From JAGVVZ01 sp964373165 (GTDB taxonomy: Archaea; Aenigmatarchaeota; Aenigmatarchaeia; CG10238-14): DNA of 16,197 nt. Position numbers and translations under genes: made by a program. The DNA lies in assembly GCA_964373165.1 (NCBI GenBank), contig CAYJTF010000017.1, positions 1 through 16,197 of the forward strand. The letters run 5' to 3'. A model generated the notes under the pieces. That model was given only the letters and a program-made list of their open reading frames with translations, did not search any database and had not been told where the DNA came from. The stretch's first letter is position 1, and every line of letters begins with the position of its first letter. Below are positions 6,810-15,521 of this stretch, one piece after another.

Positions 6810-8763
6810 TCTTCGATTTAATTCCAGAGCTTTCTGTATACAATGAATAAGTTTTAATCCCGTATCCCAAAGCTATCAGATAGAATATGTAAACGAACCA
6901 TTCAGATATTACAAGAACTTTCAACTCTGTCGGATGCTCTTTAGTTACTAGATGATTCGTTACTCTTATGGACTTGCCCAGGTCAGGGATCTGCATTTGA
7001 ACGGGTAATACGCCTTCTTTTGTTGGGACTGTGATCGCTCCTTCGCCTTCTCCTATTTTTTGCAATCCCTGGAATGCTGGTGCTACAGCTCTTTCTACAA
7101 TCATTGCATCCCCTGATGCAACATAATCAGACTCGTATGCTGTTTTGTAGCTGAACAACGATCCTAAAATGCCCGTGGCCCCTAACACGATTAAAGCAAC
7201 TAACACGATACCTCCGCCTATTATCAAAATTTTCTTAAATTGATCTGGATTAGTGTGCTTCTTTATGATCAGAAGCAAGCTGACAGCAACAACCAGTAAG
7301 AAGAAATAAATATCGAACAAATACGCGCCTGTTGCAAAAACAAAAAATGAAAATACAAATTTAATATTTCTTTGCCCTATCAGCAAGTATCCTAATAACA
7401 GCATTAAAGATGAGAATATTATTACGGTTTTTATTGAAGGTAGTTCTGACCCTCCTCTGACTCCAAATGTTTCCAAGACAAACACGCCTTTTGGAAGGAA
7501 TATCTCAGTATTCTCCTCAGAAATTGGCAAATCGCTTCTAACTAGAGGTATGCTTATGACATCAACCGGCAGCAGAGTCGATCTCGTCGAGAAATAGCTA
7601 AATGTTAGCTGACCGTTAGTTACTTTTGGGAATGACAAAAGAAGATTTCCTTCGTCTTCGGTGAGCTTCACCGGCTGATAATTAGTAGCTGCATATAGTG
7701 GCGTGCCATCTACGTTTAATTTCAGATATTCCACACCTGTATTGGAATAATAATAATTAGTCTCGCCTAGGATACTGCCAGTCGCTGTTATTGCTACTCT
7801 ATTTTCTGCCCTGTTTACTGTCGCAGTTAATGATGGTTTCAGTCCTAACAACTGGACAAACACACTAACGGAATCATAATCATTCAAAAGAAATGCTCGT
7901 GCATTGTTGTATTTGGGCGATATAGATACTTCTGATATATCTATTTCTCTGGCAGGAGTTGTTAAAATTAATTTCTTTTCCGAGTCGGCTTCTATCAGGA
8001 CTCTTCCTTGCTGAATTGGAATTTGCAAGTTATTGGAATCAAAAATGCCTTGTATTGCAACAGTTGCTTCGCTGCCCTTCAAATCGAAAGTGAGTCTGCT
8101 TCCGTCCTGTTCCCATTTCATAGCGCCATTAACTGATCTGATCTGCTCGTTGTTTTTTAAATCAATAGAATATCTGCCTAAATCTCCTCCAAAAGCTCTC
8201 AATGTTATGACATAGAAAAATTCGTTAATATCTGCATACGTGAATTTAAACTCGCCATTAACCAGTTTAGAAATTTCTGCTGTTCTCTGAATTACTACAA
8301 CATTATCAACCAACCCGAACTTGTCTCCATCCAAAGCATAGCCGTGTTGCAAATCAAAATGAAGTTTGTTAACCGGACCGGGAACGTTCAGATATATTTG
8401 ACCTATGGTTCTTATATCAACTGTCGCTTGTAAACTGAATTTGTTCTCTTTCGTTAAAAAGAAATACCCTCTGCTGTCGAATGAAACCGTGGTCGGAACA
8501 TCGTTGACTTTCAAATCTTTAATTAGTATATCAGAAGACGGACCCAATAAATATACTTTAACATTATCGCCTGAAATCACTTCGCCATTTCCCGTCAATG
8601 ATAACGAGTTTGTTTCCAAATCTCCGGATAGTGTTAAACTTTCGATTGAATAAATCTTTTCTACTGTTTGGTTGACTATTATAACTTCTGTCGCATTAAC
8701 TGCATATAATAAAGAAATGCTGACTAACAGGAATACAAGTGTGATATTTATCGATCTTGACAT
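6799..8763 (-). CDS. Exported beta-rich protein with C-terminal membrane helices
   Basis: The 654-residue product starts with a signal peptide or N-terminal anchor (hydrophobic about residues 7-22, possible cleavage after AVNA at 24). About 410 residues rich in short beta-strands follow (for example VEKIYSIESLTLSGDLETNS), probably extracellular. At about residues 440-535 four hydrophobic helices follow one another closely, separated by basic stretches such as IKKHTNPDQFKK. Then comes a soluble stretch of about 85 residues and a last helix near 621-638 with a basic tail (IKSKTRK). I do not recognise the family; the layout suits a surface sensor, scaffold or export component. It lies 63 bases downstream of the M23 frame on the same strand, so it may belong to the same surface-protein operon. 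Confidence 0.8.
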   Translation of the reverse strand: MSRSINITLVFLLVSISLLYAVNATEVIIVNQTVEKIYSIESLTLSGDLETNSLSLTGNGEVISGDNVKVYLLGPSSDILIKDLKVNDVPTTVSFDSRGYFFLTKENKFSLQATVDIRTIGQIYLNVPGPVNKLHFDLQHGYALDGDKFGLVDNVVVIQRTAEISKLVNGEFKFTYADINEFFYVITLRAFGGDLGRYSIDLKNNEQIRSVNGAMKWEQDGSRLTFDLKGSEATVAIQGIFDSNNLQIPIQQGRVLIEADSEKKLILTTPAREIDISEVSISPKYNNARAFLLNDYDSVSVFVQLLGLKPSLTATVNRAENRVAITATGSILGETNYYYSNTGVEYLKLNVDGTPLYAATNYQPVKLTEDEGNLLLSFPKVTNGQLTFSYFSTRSTLLPVDVISIPLVRSDLPISEENTEIFLPKGVFVLETFGVRGGSELPSIKTVIIFSSLMLLLGYLLIGQRNIKFVFSFFVFATGAYLFDIYFFLLVVAVSLLLIIKKHTNPDQFKKILIIGGGIVLVALIVLGATGILGSLFSYKTAYESDYVASGDAMIVERAVAPAFQGLQKIGEGEGAITVPTKEGVLPVQMQIPDLGKSIRVTNHLVTKEHPTELKVLVISEWFVYIFYLIALGYGIKTYSLYTESSGIKSKTRK

Positions 8764-8826
8764 TTCAAATATATTTTAACATGCCTAATAAAATAGCTTT
8801 CGAAATAGTTAGGTTTTGACCAAATA

Positions 8827-10053
8827 TTATCCTATGAAGCTCTTAAAACAATTAGGATCAGCCGTTATGTAGTCATTCAACTTGTAACTTGGAACATATT
8901 CATCAATATACGCTCCTTTAGGAAGCAATTCATAATGCAAGTGAGGACCCGTACCGCCTGTTCCTGTTTCGCCAATTTTAGTTCCTGCTGTCAGTTCAAT
9001 ACTAACGCCTTTTTTCAAATTTTCTTCTATTTTGCTCAAGTGGGCATATCTTGTGGTAAATCCTCGTGGAGATTTTATATCAACATAGTTTCCATATCCG
9101 TCACCAATGTAAAACGTTGCGACGCCATAATGAGTTGCGTATACGGGTGTTCCAGTATTTGCACCTATATCTATGGCCTGTTCGTTGAAGACATCATGAG
9201 AACATGACTTATCAATTATATTGCCTTGTGCGTCATAGGTTGGGCATTCTGAAGGCCTTCCAGGAGGACCTTGAGTTATTCTGCCTGATACGGGCCAACA
9301 AGGAAGTATTGTATTAGATTGACTTGTTGTGGATGTGGTACTTGTTGTTGAACCAGGTGTTCTCAAAATTGAAAGCACTTCCTCTTGAGTTAATGGCTGA
9401 GGTGATATTAATTGACCCTTATTTGTAAGAGTCCCTGCTCCCACAACATTTGCAGTGGGGATATTTACCAAATATGTTCCTGTTCTAAGTTTGAAAGAGT
9501 ATATTGGGATCATGCCTGTTCTCCTAATTTTGTCTTCAAAGTTCCACAGATTTAAGTAATAATATTCATACTGACTTCCATCATTAGTGATTAATATTTC
9601 ACGGCCTGCACAGCCTGTCAATATATCTGATATACTACCAAGACCAGTATAATATTTCTGGCATGGGCGACCATCTGGTGGATTGTATTCCTTTATGTAG
9701 ATGCCATTTCCTAGATTAACAAAATTTTCTTTGTATACAAAATTCAAAGGGGCTTGTGTGGGAGTTGGAGTAGGTAATAAAGTTGTCGAAGACGATGTGG
9801 TTGTTGTTGGAACAGAGATACTAACACAAGTAAATAAATCAAAATTAGAATATTCGTTCCACTCAAACAATGTTTTACATTGATTGGAACAACAGTCGCT
9901 ATCCCATGTGCATGATGTATAAGCTGATCTACAAGAATTTGGTGATGTGGATGTTGTTGAAGGAGGAAATCTAACTGTGGTCGACGTAGTGGCTGGTGTG
10001 ATTGTTGTGCTCGTACTTGTAGAAGTGGTAGTTTGACTTGGAACATTTTCAAT
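8827..10053 (-). CDS. M23 peptidase-domain frame lacking its own start
   Basis: This frame continues directly, in the same phase, after the TAG (10054-10056) of the giant gene. It begins IENVPSQTTTST and runs about 408 residues to TAA. In order it has a Thr/Ser linker, a third copy of the DCCSNQCK Cys-rich repeat (about 9935-9835), another Thr linker, a region of unknown fold, and an M23 (LytM-type) peptidase domain at about 9300-8900 with EQAID, YAHLS and HLHYE. M23 enzymes are zinc peptidases that cut peptide bridges in peptidoglycan. The first zinc ligand His of HxGxD appears as Glu (codon 9181-9183). There is no ATG or GTG; the first possible start is TTG at 9868-9870, inside the Cys-rich repeat and so unlikely. 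Read with the giant gene it would make a protein of about 2229 residues. It may be a readthrough extension or a recently severed domain. Confidence 0.72.
   Translation of the reverse strand: MENVPSQTTTSTSTSTTITPATTSTTVRFPPSTTSTSPNSCRSAYTSCTWDSDCCSNQCKTLFEWNEYSNFDLFTCVSISVPTTTTSSSTTLLPTPTPTQAPLNFVYKENFVNLGNGIYIKEYNPPDGRPCQKYYTGLGSISDILTGCAGREILITNDGSQYEYYYLNLWNFEDKIRRTGMIPIYSFKLRTGTYLVNIPTANVVGAGTLTNKGQLISPQPLTQEEVLSILRTPGSTTSTTSTTSQSNTILPCWPVSGRITQGPPGRPSECPTYDAQGNIIDKSCSHDVFNEQAIDIGANTGTPVYATHYGVATFYIGDGYGNYVDIKSPRGFTTRYAHLSKIEENLKKGVSIELTAGTKIGETGTGGTGPHLHYELLPKGAYIDEYVPSYKLNDYITADPNCFKSFIG
9970..10047. repeat. 78-bp direct repeat, copy A
   Basis: This segment (starting TCTAACTGTGGTCGACG on the plus strand) is the near-identical partner of 10747-10824, with two mismatches by eye. 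It encodes a Thr/Ser linker. It stops seven bases short of the TAG between the giant gene and the M23 frame, and weaker similarity continues across that stop (AATCCAG). Confidence 0.85.
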
Positions 10054-13000
10054 CTAATCCAGACAAATCAAAGGTTCGATAGAATCTCTTTCACATATAG
10101 TACTTTGACTTCCTACACCTATATTAAAATATATATATTGCCAATTGCTGCTAATATAGGCAGAATATGGTATATCTACTATACAGCTTTTTCCTTTTGG
10201 CAATTTTACAGTAAATAAACATTTTAAAGGTTTGTCATCTTGTAAACCCTCTTTGTAATAACCATTTATTATATCATTATTAAGATTATGAGCGTTATAA
10301 AATTCCACTTTTTTTCCAAGACATGCGACTTCCTCTTCAACAAAAACACTAAAACCTATCCTACATTTATTAGAGTCATCCTCAGGTGAGAGAACTCTAT
10401 AATAAATATCACCAGAAAGCAATCCTATTGTTTTCCAATCAGGTCCGGAAGGTGTAGGTATTAATGCAGTGGTTGTGGAGGTAGTGGATGTTGATGATGT
10501 TGTGGTTGATTGCGTTGATGTCGTAGTGGGTTGCGAAGGAGCACTACCAGTATCCACACATGTATAAACATTATTATTCCAGTACCAAAATTCAAAAATA
10601 TTCTTACATTGACCTGAACAGCAGTCACTGTTCCACGTGCATTTACCATATGCGGACTGACATGGTTTTGGTAGAGATATAGTTGAAGTGACTGTTGGAA
10701 TTGTAGACGTTGTCGGTGTTCGAATAGTTGTTGTGGTGGTGGTTGATCTAACTGTGGTCGACGTAGTGGCTGGTGTGATTGTGGTGCTCGTGCTTGTAGA
10801 AGTGGTAGTTTGACTTGGAACATTCTTAATCCAGCTAACACCATCACAACGGTAAATATAACGGTAAATATAGTAAGGGGGTTCTAATAAATACAATTCA
10901 TCTCCAATATCATCAGAATCACAAAGATCCCATTTACCATTTATGCATATCCATTGGCCTTCAGCTTTATTGTTGTAAGCAGTTTCTTCTATACAGAAAC
11001 CATAAGAAGTGACACAATCTGTAGGATTGGGACAATAGGCATAAAAACTATCTTCTTGGACCGGGTTTTTATTCACATCTAATAATCTTTCTCCCTCATT
11101 TAGTGCTCCTTGATGATATTTAATAGAAACATAATACGGTCCTGTATTAGGTACTGAAGTTGTGGTAGTGGATGTTGTGCTGCTTATTGGTATAGATATA
11201 GTGGTTGAAGTAGAAGGCATTGCTCCCGATAAAGGAATAACTAATCTCAAACCCGAATGAATTATATTATCAGTTAAACCGTTAGCCTGCTTAATTGCGT
11301 CAACTGTTGTCCCATACATTTGTGCTATTCTATAAAGTGTTTCTCCTGGTTGAACGATATGAATGACCTGGTTGATAGTGGTTGTTGATGTGGTTGTTGT
11401 TGGAATTGGTTGTACAGTGACACCCATATTTGCCAATAGAAGATCATTAGATATACAGTATTCCTTTGGATCAGATACATCACTATAACCAACAACTAGG
11501 TACAAACTATCGAATATACCATCAATATAATGTTGGGGTGTTATATGTCTGAATGTGTCATAATTACTACTAGGATTTTCTCCGATGATATTGTAAACAG
11601 GAATATCATTTATAAAAACTGTACCATCTTTCACAATCAAAACTACAGGAATTCCACCTAAAGATAGCCTAACTGGAACTTCATTTACAGATTGATATTT
11701 TGGATCTATGCATCCTCTCTTCTCTGGTTCTAGGGGTTGAGCATTAATATTACCACCTGGCAATATGGAATAAAATGAGTATTTGCTACCCTGTGTAACT
11801 GAAAATGATCCCCAAGGAGTAAAAATACCTTTTTTATAATCTGAAGGTCTGATAACTGTTTCATCATGTGGTTGAGTAACTGTAGGTGTTGGGGTAATAG
11901 CGATTGTTGTAGGAATAACTGTGATGGTTGTAGTAGACGACCTACTTACAATTGGAGATGTATCTGTACAAGTGCATTGTTCACTACAATATTTTTTGTT
12001 GAACCCTAGAATTGAACTACATTGCTCTCCTTTGTTTTTATTCTGACATTTTTTATCATTCCAGTAGCCGTCACATTCATGAGTGTTATCAATATACATT
12101 GATAATAGACATCTACAGTTCAAATCACAATAGAGGAAATCTCCCCAAACTGTCTTATCGCATACGTCCTCTCCTATTTTTTTGTTTCTGCAATTTTTTT
12201 CTGCATTTTCATCGCAAAAAGTTGTAATTGGCTCGGTGATTGTTGTGGTTGATTTAACTGTAGTTGATGTCGTGATTGAAGACGTGCTTGATGTCGTCGG
12301 AGGTGTAGTTCCTCTTATATCAACGCAAGTAAACAAACCATAATTTGAATATTTATTCCATTCTAATAATGTTTTACATTGATTGGAACAGCAATCCTTA
12401 TCAAAAGTGCAGGACAAACCTGGTAGGTAGCATTTTTGTGTGGTAGGCTGTCCAGAAATTGTTGAGGTGGTGGTTGGTGGGATTGTTGTAGTCGTTGTCG
12501 AGGTGGTTGAAGAGGAAGTCGTGGTTGAAGGATTAATTTCACTCCATCTTTTTGCTAATTCTTCCCTAAAATAATTCATGAAACTTTGTCCCGGATCTTC
12601 TTTGCAACTTTCATCATATTCGTAATTCGGATCATTAATTTCGTATATATCTGCCTCTAAATGTCCCCACACACCAGATTGAGGAATTATGGCTCCACCA
12701 TTGTTTATACCTAGACATGCCTTTTTTTCATCTCTAACCTTTATTGATCTGGGATCCACATCTGTCTTCACTTGGTCCATTTTTATGTTGTATTGCTTCA
12801 TCAGCTTTACCACAAGATTTATTGTGTTTTCAAATTCTTTTTGAGGTGGACGCGAGTTTTCACTAAATGGTCCTGATGTAAAATATTGACCGCTCATCTC
12901 AATGTTGATTGATTTTCCATTATAACCTCCTGCACACTTAGAAAAAGTAACTTCTCTTTCATACATAGGAAGCATCTGAAGAACTTTGTTTTTGTTTACA

Positions 13001-15516
13001 GCAAAATGACAACTTAATTCTGCTCCTTTCAAGCCGTTATATGTAGCGTCCACAGTCCATTTGTCTGAATAAATCCCGCTTGGGTTTAAGCATTTGACAT
13101 ACTCTATCTCACTTAACTCCCGATGTATGCATTTAGTTTGCCCTGAATCTAAACTATTTTTAATACACTCCCAATATATATTATAAGCCTCGTTATATGC
13201 TCCCTTACTGCTATCTTTAGGTTCTATTCTACAACACTCATTATAAACTTCATTTCTTTCACAACATTCTTTGTAAGCGGCATCGCCCAACCTTTGTTTA
13301 CTACATGGACCGGACCAATGAATAATTATCATAGTAGGAGTTATTTTTGTATCATCAGTATCTGGTAGTTGCCTATATTCAAATTCATATTCCCCTTCAA
13401 CAGGAGGATAGTATTTGTCAAATCTGATGTTACCTAATGGTTCTCTAACCGGACTTAGTAACGGTTTAACACCTCCAACTGCACCTGTATGTAAGTACCA
13501 ATCTAAGTTATTATCTCCTACTCTACACTCATATTCCTGTCCGTTGCTCACTGTGACTCTGTCTCCTATATCGTCTCCATCACATCTATCCCAACGTCCG
13601 TTGACCGGATCATCATGATCTATTGCACATATCCATCCGCTTATCCCTTTCTTATCAATGCACTCACCGCTAGTAGAGATGCAATATTTTTTGTTATCAC
13701 AAGAAGCAAATATTGTTTCAGGTTCTACAGAGTTTTCATTCTCTTCAATAGTCCTGCCCAAATACTTATTAGTCAGATACCATTCATTCTCATCGTCGCC
13801 AACGCAACTGGGAATACCATAATTAGTGCTTTGATCAAACAAATCTTCACCAAATCCTTTGCCTCCATCACCTAGAGTTTTATCAGGACAAACCTCATTA
13901 TTCATGCATGTCTCTTTCACATTATCACAAGCTTCTGTACTCAAAATTATTTTTGCTAATTTTCCGCCACCACCTAAAGTTGTTGTTGTACTAGACGGTA
14001 ATTGACGTAATAACCGTTCTGCTTCACTCATAGTAGATGTCGTAGTAGATTTTTGAGTTGTTGTAGTTACAGAAGATTTTATTGTTGTTGTGGTTGACTT
14101 AACTGTTGTTGTGGTAGTTGAAGATGATGTGGTGGTAGTTGGTCGCAAGGATGTAGTTGTTGAAGATGATGTCGTTGTTGAACTGGATGTTGTGGTTGGT
14201 TGAGTGGATATTGCGTAAGGGATTGTCTGTGTGCATTGAACACCATAATAATAAGCTGAAAGAATTGCATTATACGAATTTGGGGATCCGGCAATACCTG
14301 AAAAAACCCATTTCCAATTGAAAGAACTTCCGGATGATGCTGGTGTAGTTATTGTTGGCGGGTTTACTCCATTACCTGCTTCTATTTTGAGATTTTCATA
14401 AGGTATTGTTGAAACAAAAACAAACCTGATTTCTTGTCCTGTTACTGGTCTCTGTGGTTCAACCGTCAATATTCCTGAACAGCTTTTCGGGCTAGATTGT
14501 GTTGTGGTTGACTTAACTGTTGTTGTAGTAGTTGAAGAGGATGTGGTGGTTGGTCGCAAGGATGTAGTTGTTGAAGATGATGTCGTTGTTGAACTGGATG
14601 TAGAAGGCACGACAAAATTAAAGGAGGCACTTTCTGTTCCTAATGAGTCCACATCTTTATTTGTTGTCAGTCTTCTTGTTCCCGAACTATCTTTGATCCA
14701 AATTTCTTCTTGTCCGCTGTAAGACGGTTTTTGTGTGTATCCATAAAACACAATAGAGCCATAAGGCGAATAAAATCCGCTTACAATGTCACCACCTATA
14801 TCATTATTCGTCTTTTGGATTACCTGGAAAACATCACCCGTACTAGTCAGTTGTATTTCATACAGTTCAAATTTGTTATTATTCCTATTAGATGCAAAAA
14901 GAATTGTTCCGTCGAGTGATGAAAATTTGGGATACCAATCCACCGCCGTTTCTTGGGTCAATCTTTTTAATTCACTGCCGTCATTGGAATTCATAGTATA
15001 GATATCGTAATTGCCGTCTCTGACAGAATTGAAAACTATTTTTTTTCCATTGTGAGAGAACATTGGCGAACTGTCATCAAAAGAATTCTTAGTCAACTGC
15101 TTTACATTGCTGCCATCTGCATTCATGACATAAATCTCATAATTGCCATTGCGATTTGACGAAAAAACTATTTTCGTGCCATCATAAGAAAAGGATGGAT
15201 AAATATTATTGCCTTGATATCTGGTAAGCTGGGTCTCCGTGGATGTAGTTAAGTCCGTTAAATATATGTCAATATACCCATTCCTAGGCGATGAATAAAC
15301 AACTTTCTTTCCGTCAGACGAGATAGAGGGAGTATGATCATCATAATTATTCCAAGTTATTTGCTTTACATTTTGACCATTATTATCCATAGCATAGATA
15401 TCATGATCGCCATCTCTATTAGAACTGAAAACGATATAATAGGCTGACACCGGTTGCAGAGTCAATAAAAAAATAAAAATAGATAATACTATTCCTACCT
15501 TTCTCATAAACAACAC
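10054..15516 (-). CDS. Giant secreted modular protein: propeller, PGRP-type amidase, LysM, Cys-rich repeats
   Basis: The 1820-residue product has a signal peptide (1-25, cleavage after VSA). TolB-like PD40 propeller repeats (about 26-300, repeated FSSNRDG..DIY and DG..KQLT) and an Ig-like domain (about 345-440) follow. Next come a Cys-rich region with a CDGDDIGD motif (about 516-700) and an N-acetylmuramoyl-L-alanine amidase type 2 / PGRP domain (about 725-985). Its zinc ligands are His733 (IIIHWSG), His952 (GHLEAD) and Asp974 (EDPG). Then come DCCSxQCK Cys-rich repeats (about 1024-1069 and 1616-1654), another Cys-rich block (about 1098-1187), a LysM (about 1383-1428, QPGETLYRIAQMYGTT), a second DDIGD domain (about 1459-1561) and a C-terminal domain (1692-1820). 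Thr/Ser linkers, probable O-glycosylation sites, join the parts. There is no membrane anchor at the C-terminus. It starts five bases after the upstream gene. Role: probably binds and cuts peptidoglycan outside the cell. Confidence 0.88.
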   Translation of the reverse strand: MLFMRKVGIVLSIFIFLLTLQPVSAYYIVFSSNRDGDHDIYAMDNNGQNVKQITWNNYDDHTPSISSDGKKVVYSSPRNGYIDIYLTDLTTSTETQLTRYQGNNIYPSFSYDGTKIVFSSNRNGNYEIYVMNADGSNVKQLTKNSFDDSSPMFSHNGKKIVFNSVRDGNYDIYTMNSNDGSELKRLTQETAVDWYPKFSSLDGTILFASNRNNNKFELYEIQLTSTGDVFQVIQKTNNDIGGDIVSGFYSPYGSIVFYGYTQKPSYSGQEEIWIKDSSGTRRLTTNKDVDSLGTESASFNFVVPSTSSSTTTSSSTTTSLRPTTTSSSTTTTTVKSTTTQSSPKSCSGILTVEPQRPVTGQEIRFVFVSTIPYENLKIEAGNGVNPPTITTPASSGSSFNWKWVFSGIAGSPNSYNAILSAYYYGVQCTQTIPYAISTQPTTTSSSTTTSSSTTTSLRPTTTTSSSTTTTTVKSTTTTIKSSVTTTTQKSTTTSTMSEAERLLRQLPSSTTTTLGGGGKLAKIILSTEACDNVKETCMNNEVCPDKTLGDGGKGFGEDLFDQSTNYGIPSCVGDDENEWYLTNKYLGRTIEENENSVEPETIFASCDNKKYCISTSGECIDKKGISGWICAIDHDDPVNGRWDRCDGDDIGDRVTVSNGQEYECRVGDNNLDWYLHTGAVGGVKPLLSPVREPLGNIRFDKYYPPVEGEYEFEYRQLPDTDDTKITPTMIIIHWSGPCSKQRLGDAAYKECCERNEVYNECCRIEPKDSSKGAYNEAYNIYWECIKNSLDSGQTKCIHRELSEIEYVKCLNPSGIYSDKWTVDATYNGLKGAELSCHFAVNKNKVLQMLPMYEREVTFSKCAGGYNGKSINIEMSGQYFTSGPFSENSRPPQKEFENTINLVVKLMKQYNIKMDQVKTDVDPRSIKVRDEKKACLGINNGGAIIPQSGVWGHLEADIYEINDPNYEYDESCKEDPGQSFMNYFREELAKRWSEINPSTTTSSSTTSTTTTTIPPTTTSTISGQPTTQKCYLPGLSCTFDKDCCSNQCKTLLEWNKYSNYGLFTCVDIRGTTPPTTSSTSSITTSTTVKSTTTITEPITTFCDENAEKNCRNKKIGEDVCDKTVWGDFLYCDLNCRCLLSMYIDNTHECDGYWNDKKCQNKNKGEQCSSILGFNKKYCSEQCTCTDTSPIVSRSSTTTITVIPTTIAITPTPTVTQPHDETVIRPSDYKKGIFTPWGSFSVTQGSKYSFYSILPGGNINAQPLEPEKRGCIDPKYQSVNEVPVRLSLGGIPVVLIVKDGTVFINDIPVYNIIGENPSSNYDTFRHITPQHYIDGIFDSLYLVVGYSDVSDPKEYCISNDLLLANMGVTVQPIPTTTTSTTTINQVIHIVQPGETLYRIAQMYGTTVDAIKQANGLTDNIIHSGLRLVIPLSGAMPSTSTTISIPISSTTSTTTTSVPNTGPYYVSIKYHQGALNEGERLLDVNKNPVQEDSFYAYCPNPTDCVTSYGFCIEETAYNNKAEGQWICINGKWDLCDSDDIGDELYLLEPPYYIYRYIYRCDGVSWIKNVPSQTTTSTSTSTTITPATTSTTVRSTTTTTTIRTPTTSTIPTVTSTISLPKPCQSAYGKCTWNSDCCSGQCKNIFEFWYWNNNVYTCVDTGSAPSQPTTTSTQSTTTSSTSTTSTTTALIPTPSGPDWKTIGLLSGDIYYRVLSPEDDSNKCRIGFSVFVEEEVACLGKKVEFYNAHNLNNDIINGYYKEGLQDDKPLKCLFTVKLPKGKSCIVDIPYSAYISSNWQYIYFNIGVGSQSTICERDSIEPLICLD
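10747..10824. repeat. 78-bp direct repeat, copy B
   Basis: The partner of 9970-10047. Here the frame continues without a stop (WIKNVPSQTTT), whereas beyond copy A the matching bases are longer by five and read CLD-stop-IENVPSQTTT. The pair would be a natural substrate for recombination or misassembly. Confidence 0.85.
14087..14190. repeat. Thr-linker DNA repeat, copy 1
   Basis: About 104 bases encoding a Ser/Thr linker, almost identical to 14501-14601 (two substitutions and one 3-base indel by eye). It lies on the far side of the Ig-like domain from its partner, so that domain is flanked by direct repeats. Confidence 0.8.
14501..14601. repeat. Thr-linker DNA repeat, copy 2
   Basis: About 101 bases, partner of 14087-14190. 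The in-frame 3-base indel keeps the reading frame. Direct repeats on both sides of a domain allow its loss or duplication by recombination. Confidence 0.8.
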
Positions 15517-15521
15517 AAAGA

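Noticed and set aside
9744..10052. Minus-strand frame beginning MKMFQVKL
   Set aside because: It is an alternate-frame reading of Thr-linker DNA, rich in Gln, His and Leu, with no recognisable domain. The same holds for 10461-10847 and 14079-14294.
10054..10056. TAG as pyrrolysine
   Set aside because: TAG ends at least three other genes in the window, there is no pylT-like or Pyl-methyltransferase gene, and the position aligns with linker sequence.
10030..10110. A second BHB mini-intron removing the TAG between the giant gene and the M23 frame
   Set aside because: The only local pairing found (TGGA with TCCA) has neither 3-base bulges nor an inner or outer helix in the right places, and the spliced sequence would not match the repeat copy.
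9755..14610. Possible CRISPR array or tandem satellite in the repetitive GTT/GTG-rich stretches
   Set aside because: The repeats are irregular, in frame, without spacers, and are explained by Thr/Ser linker codons.
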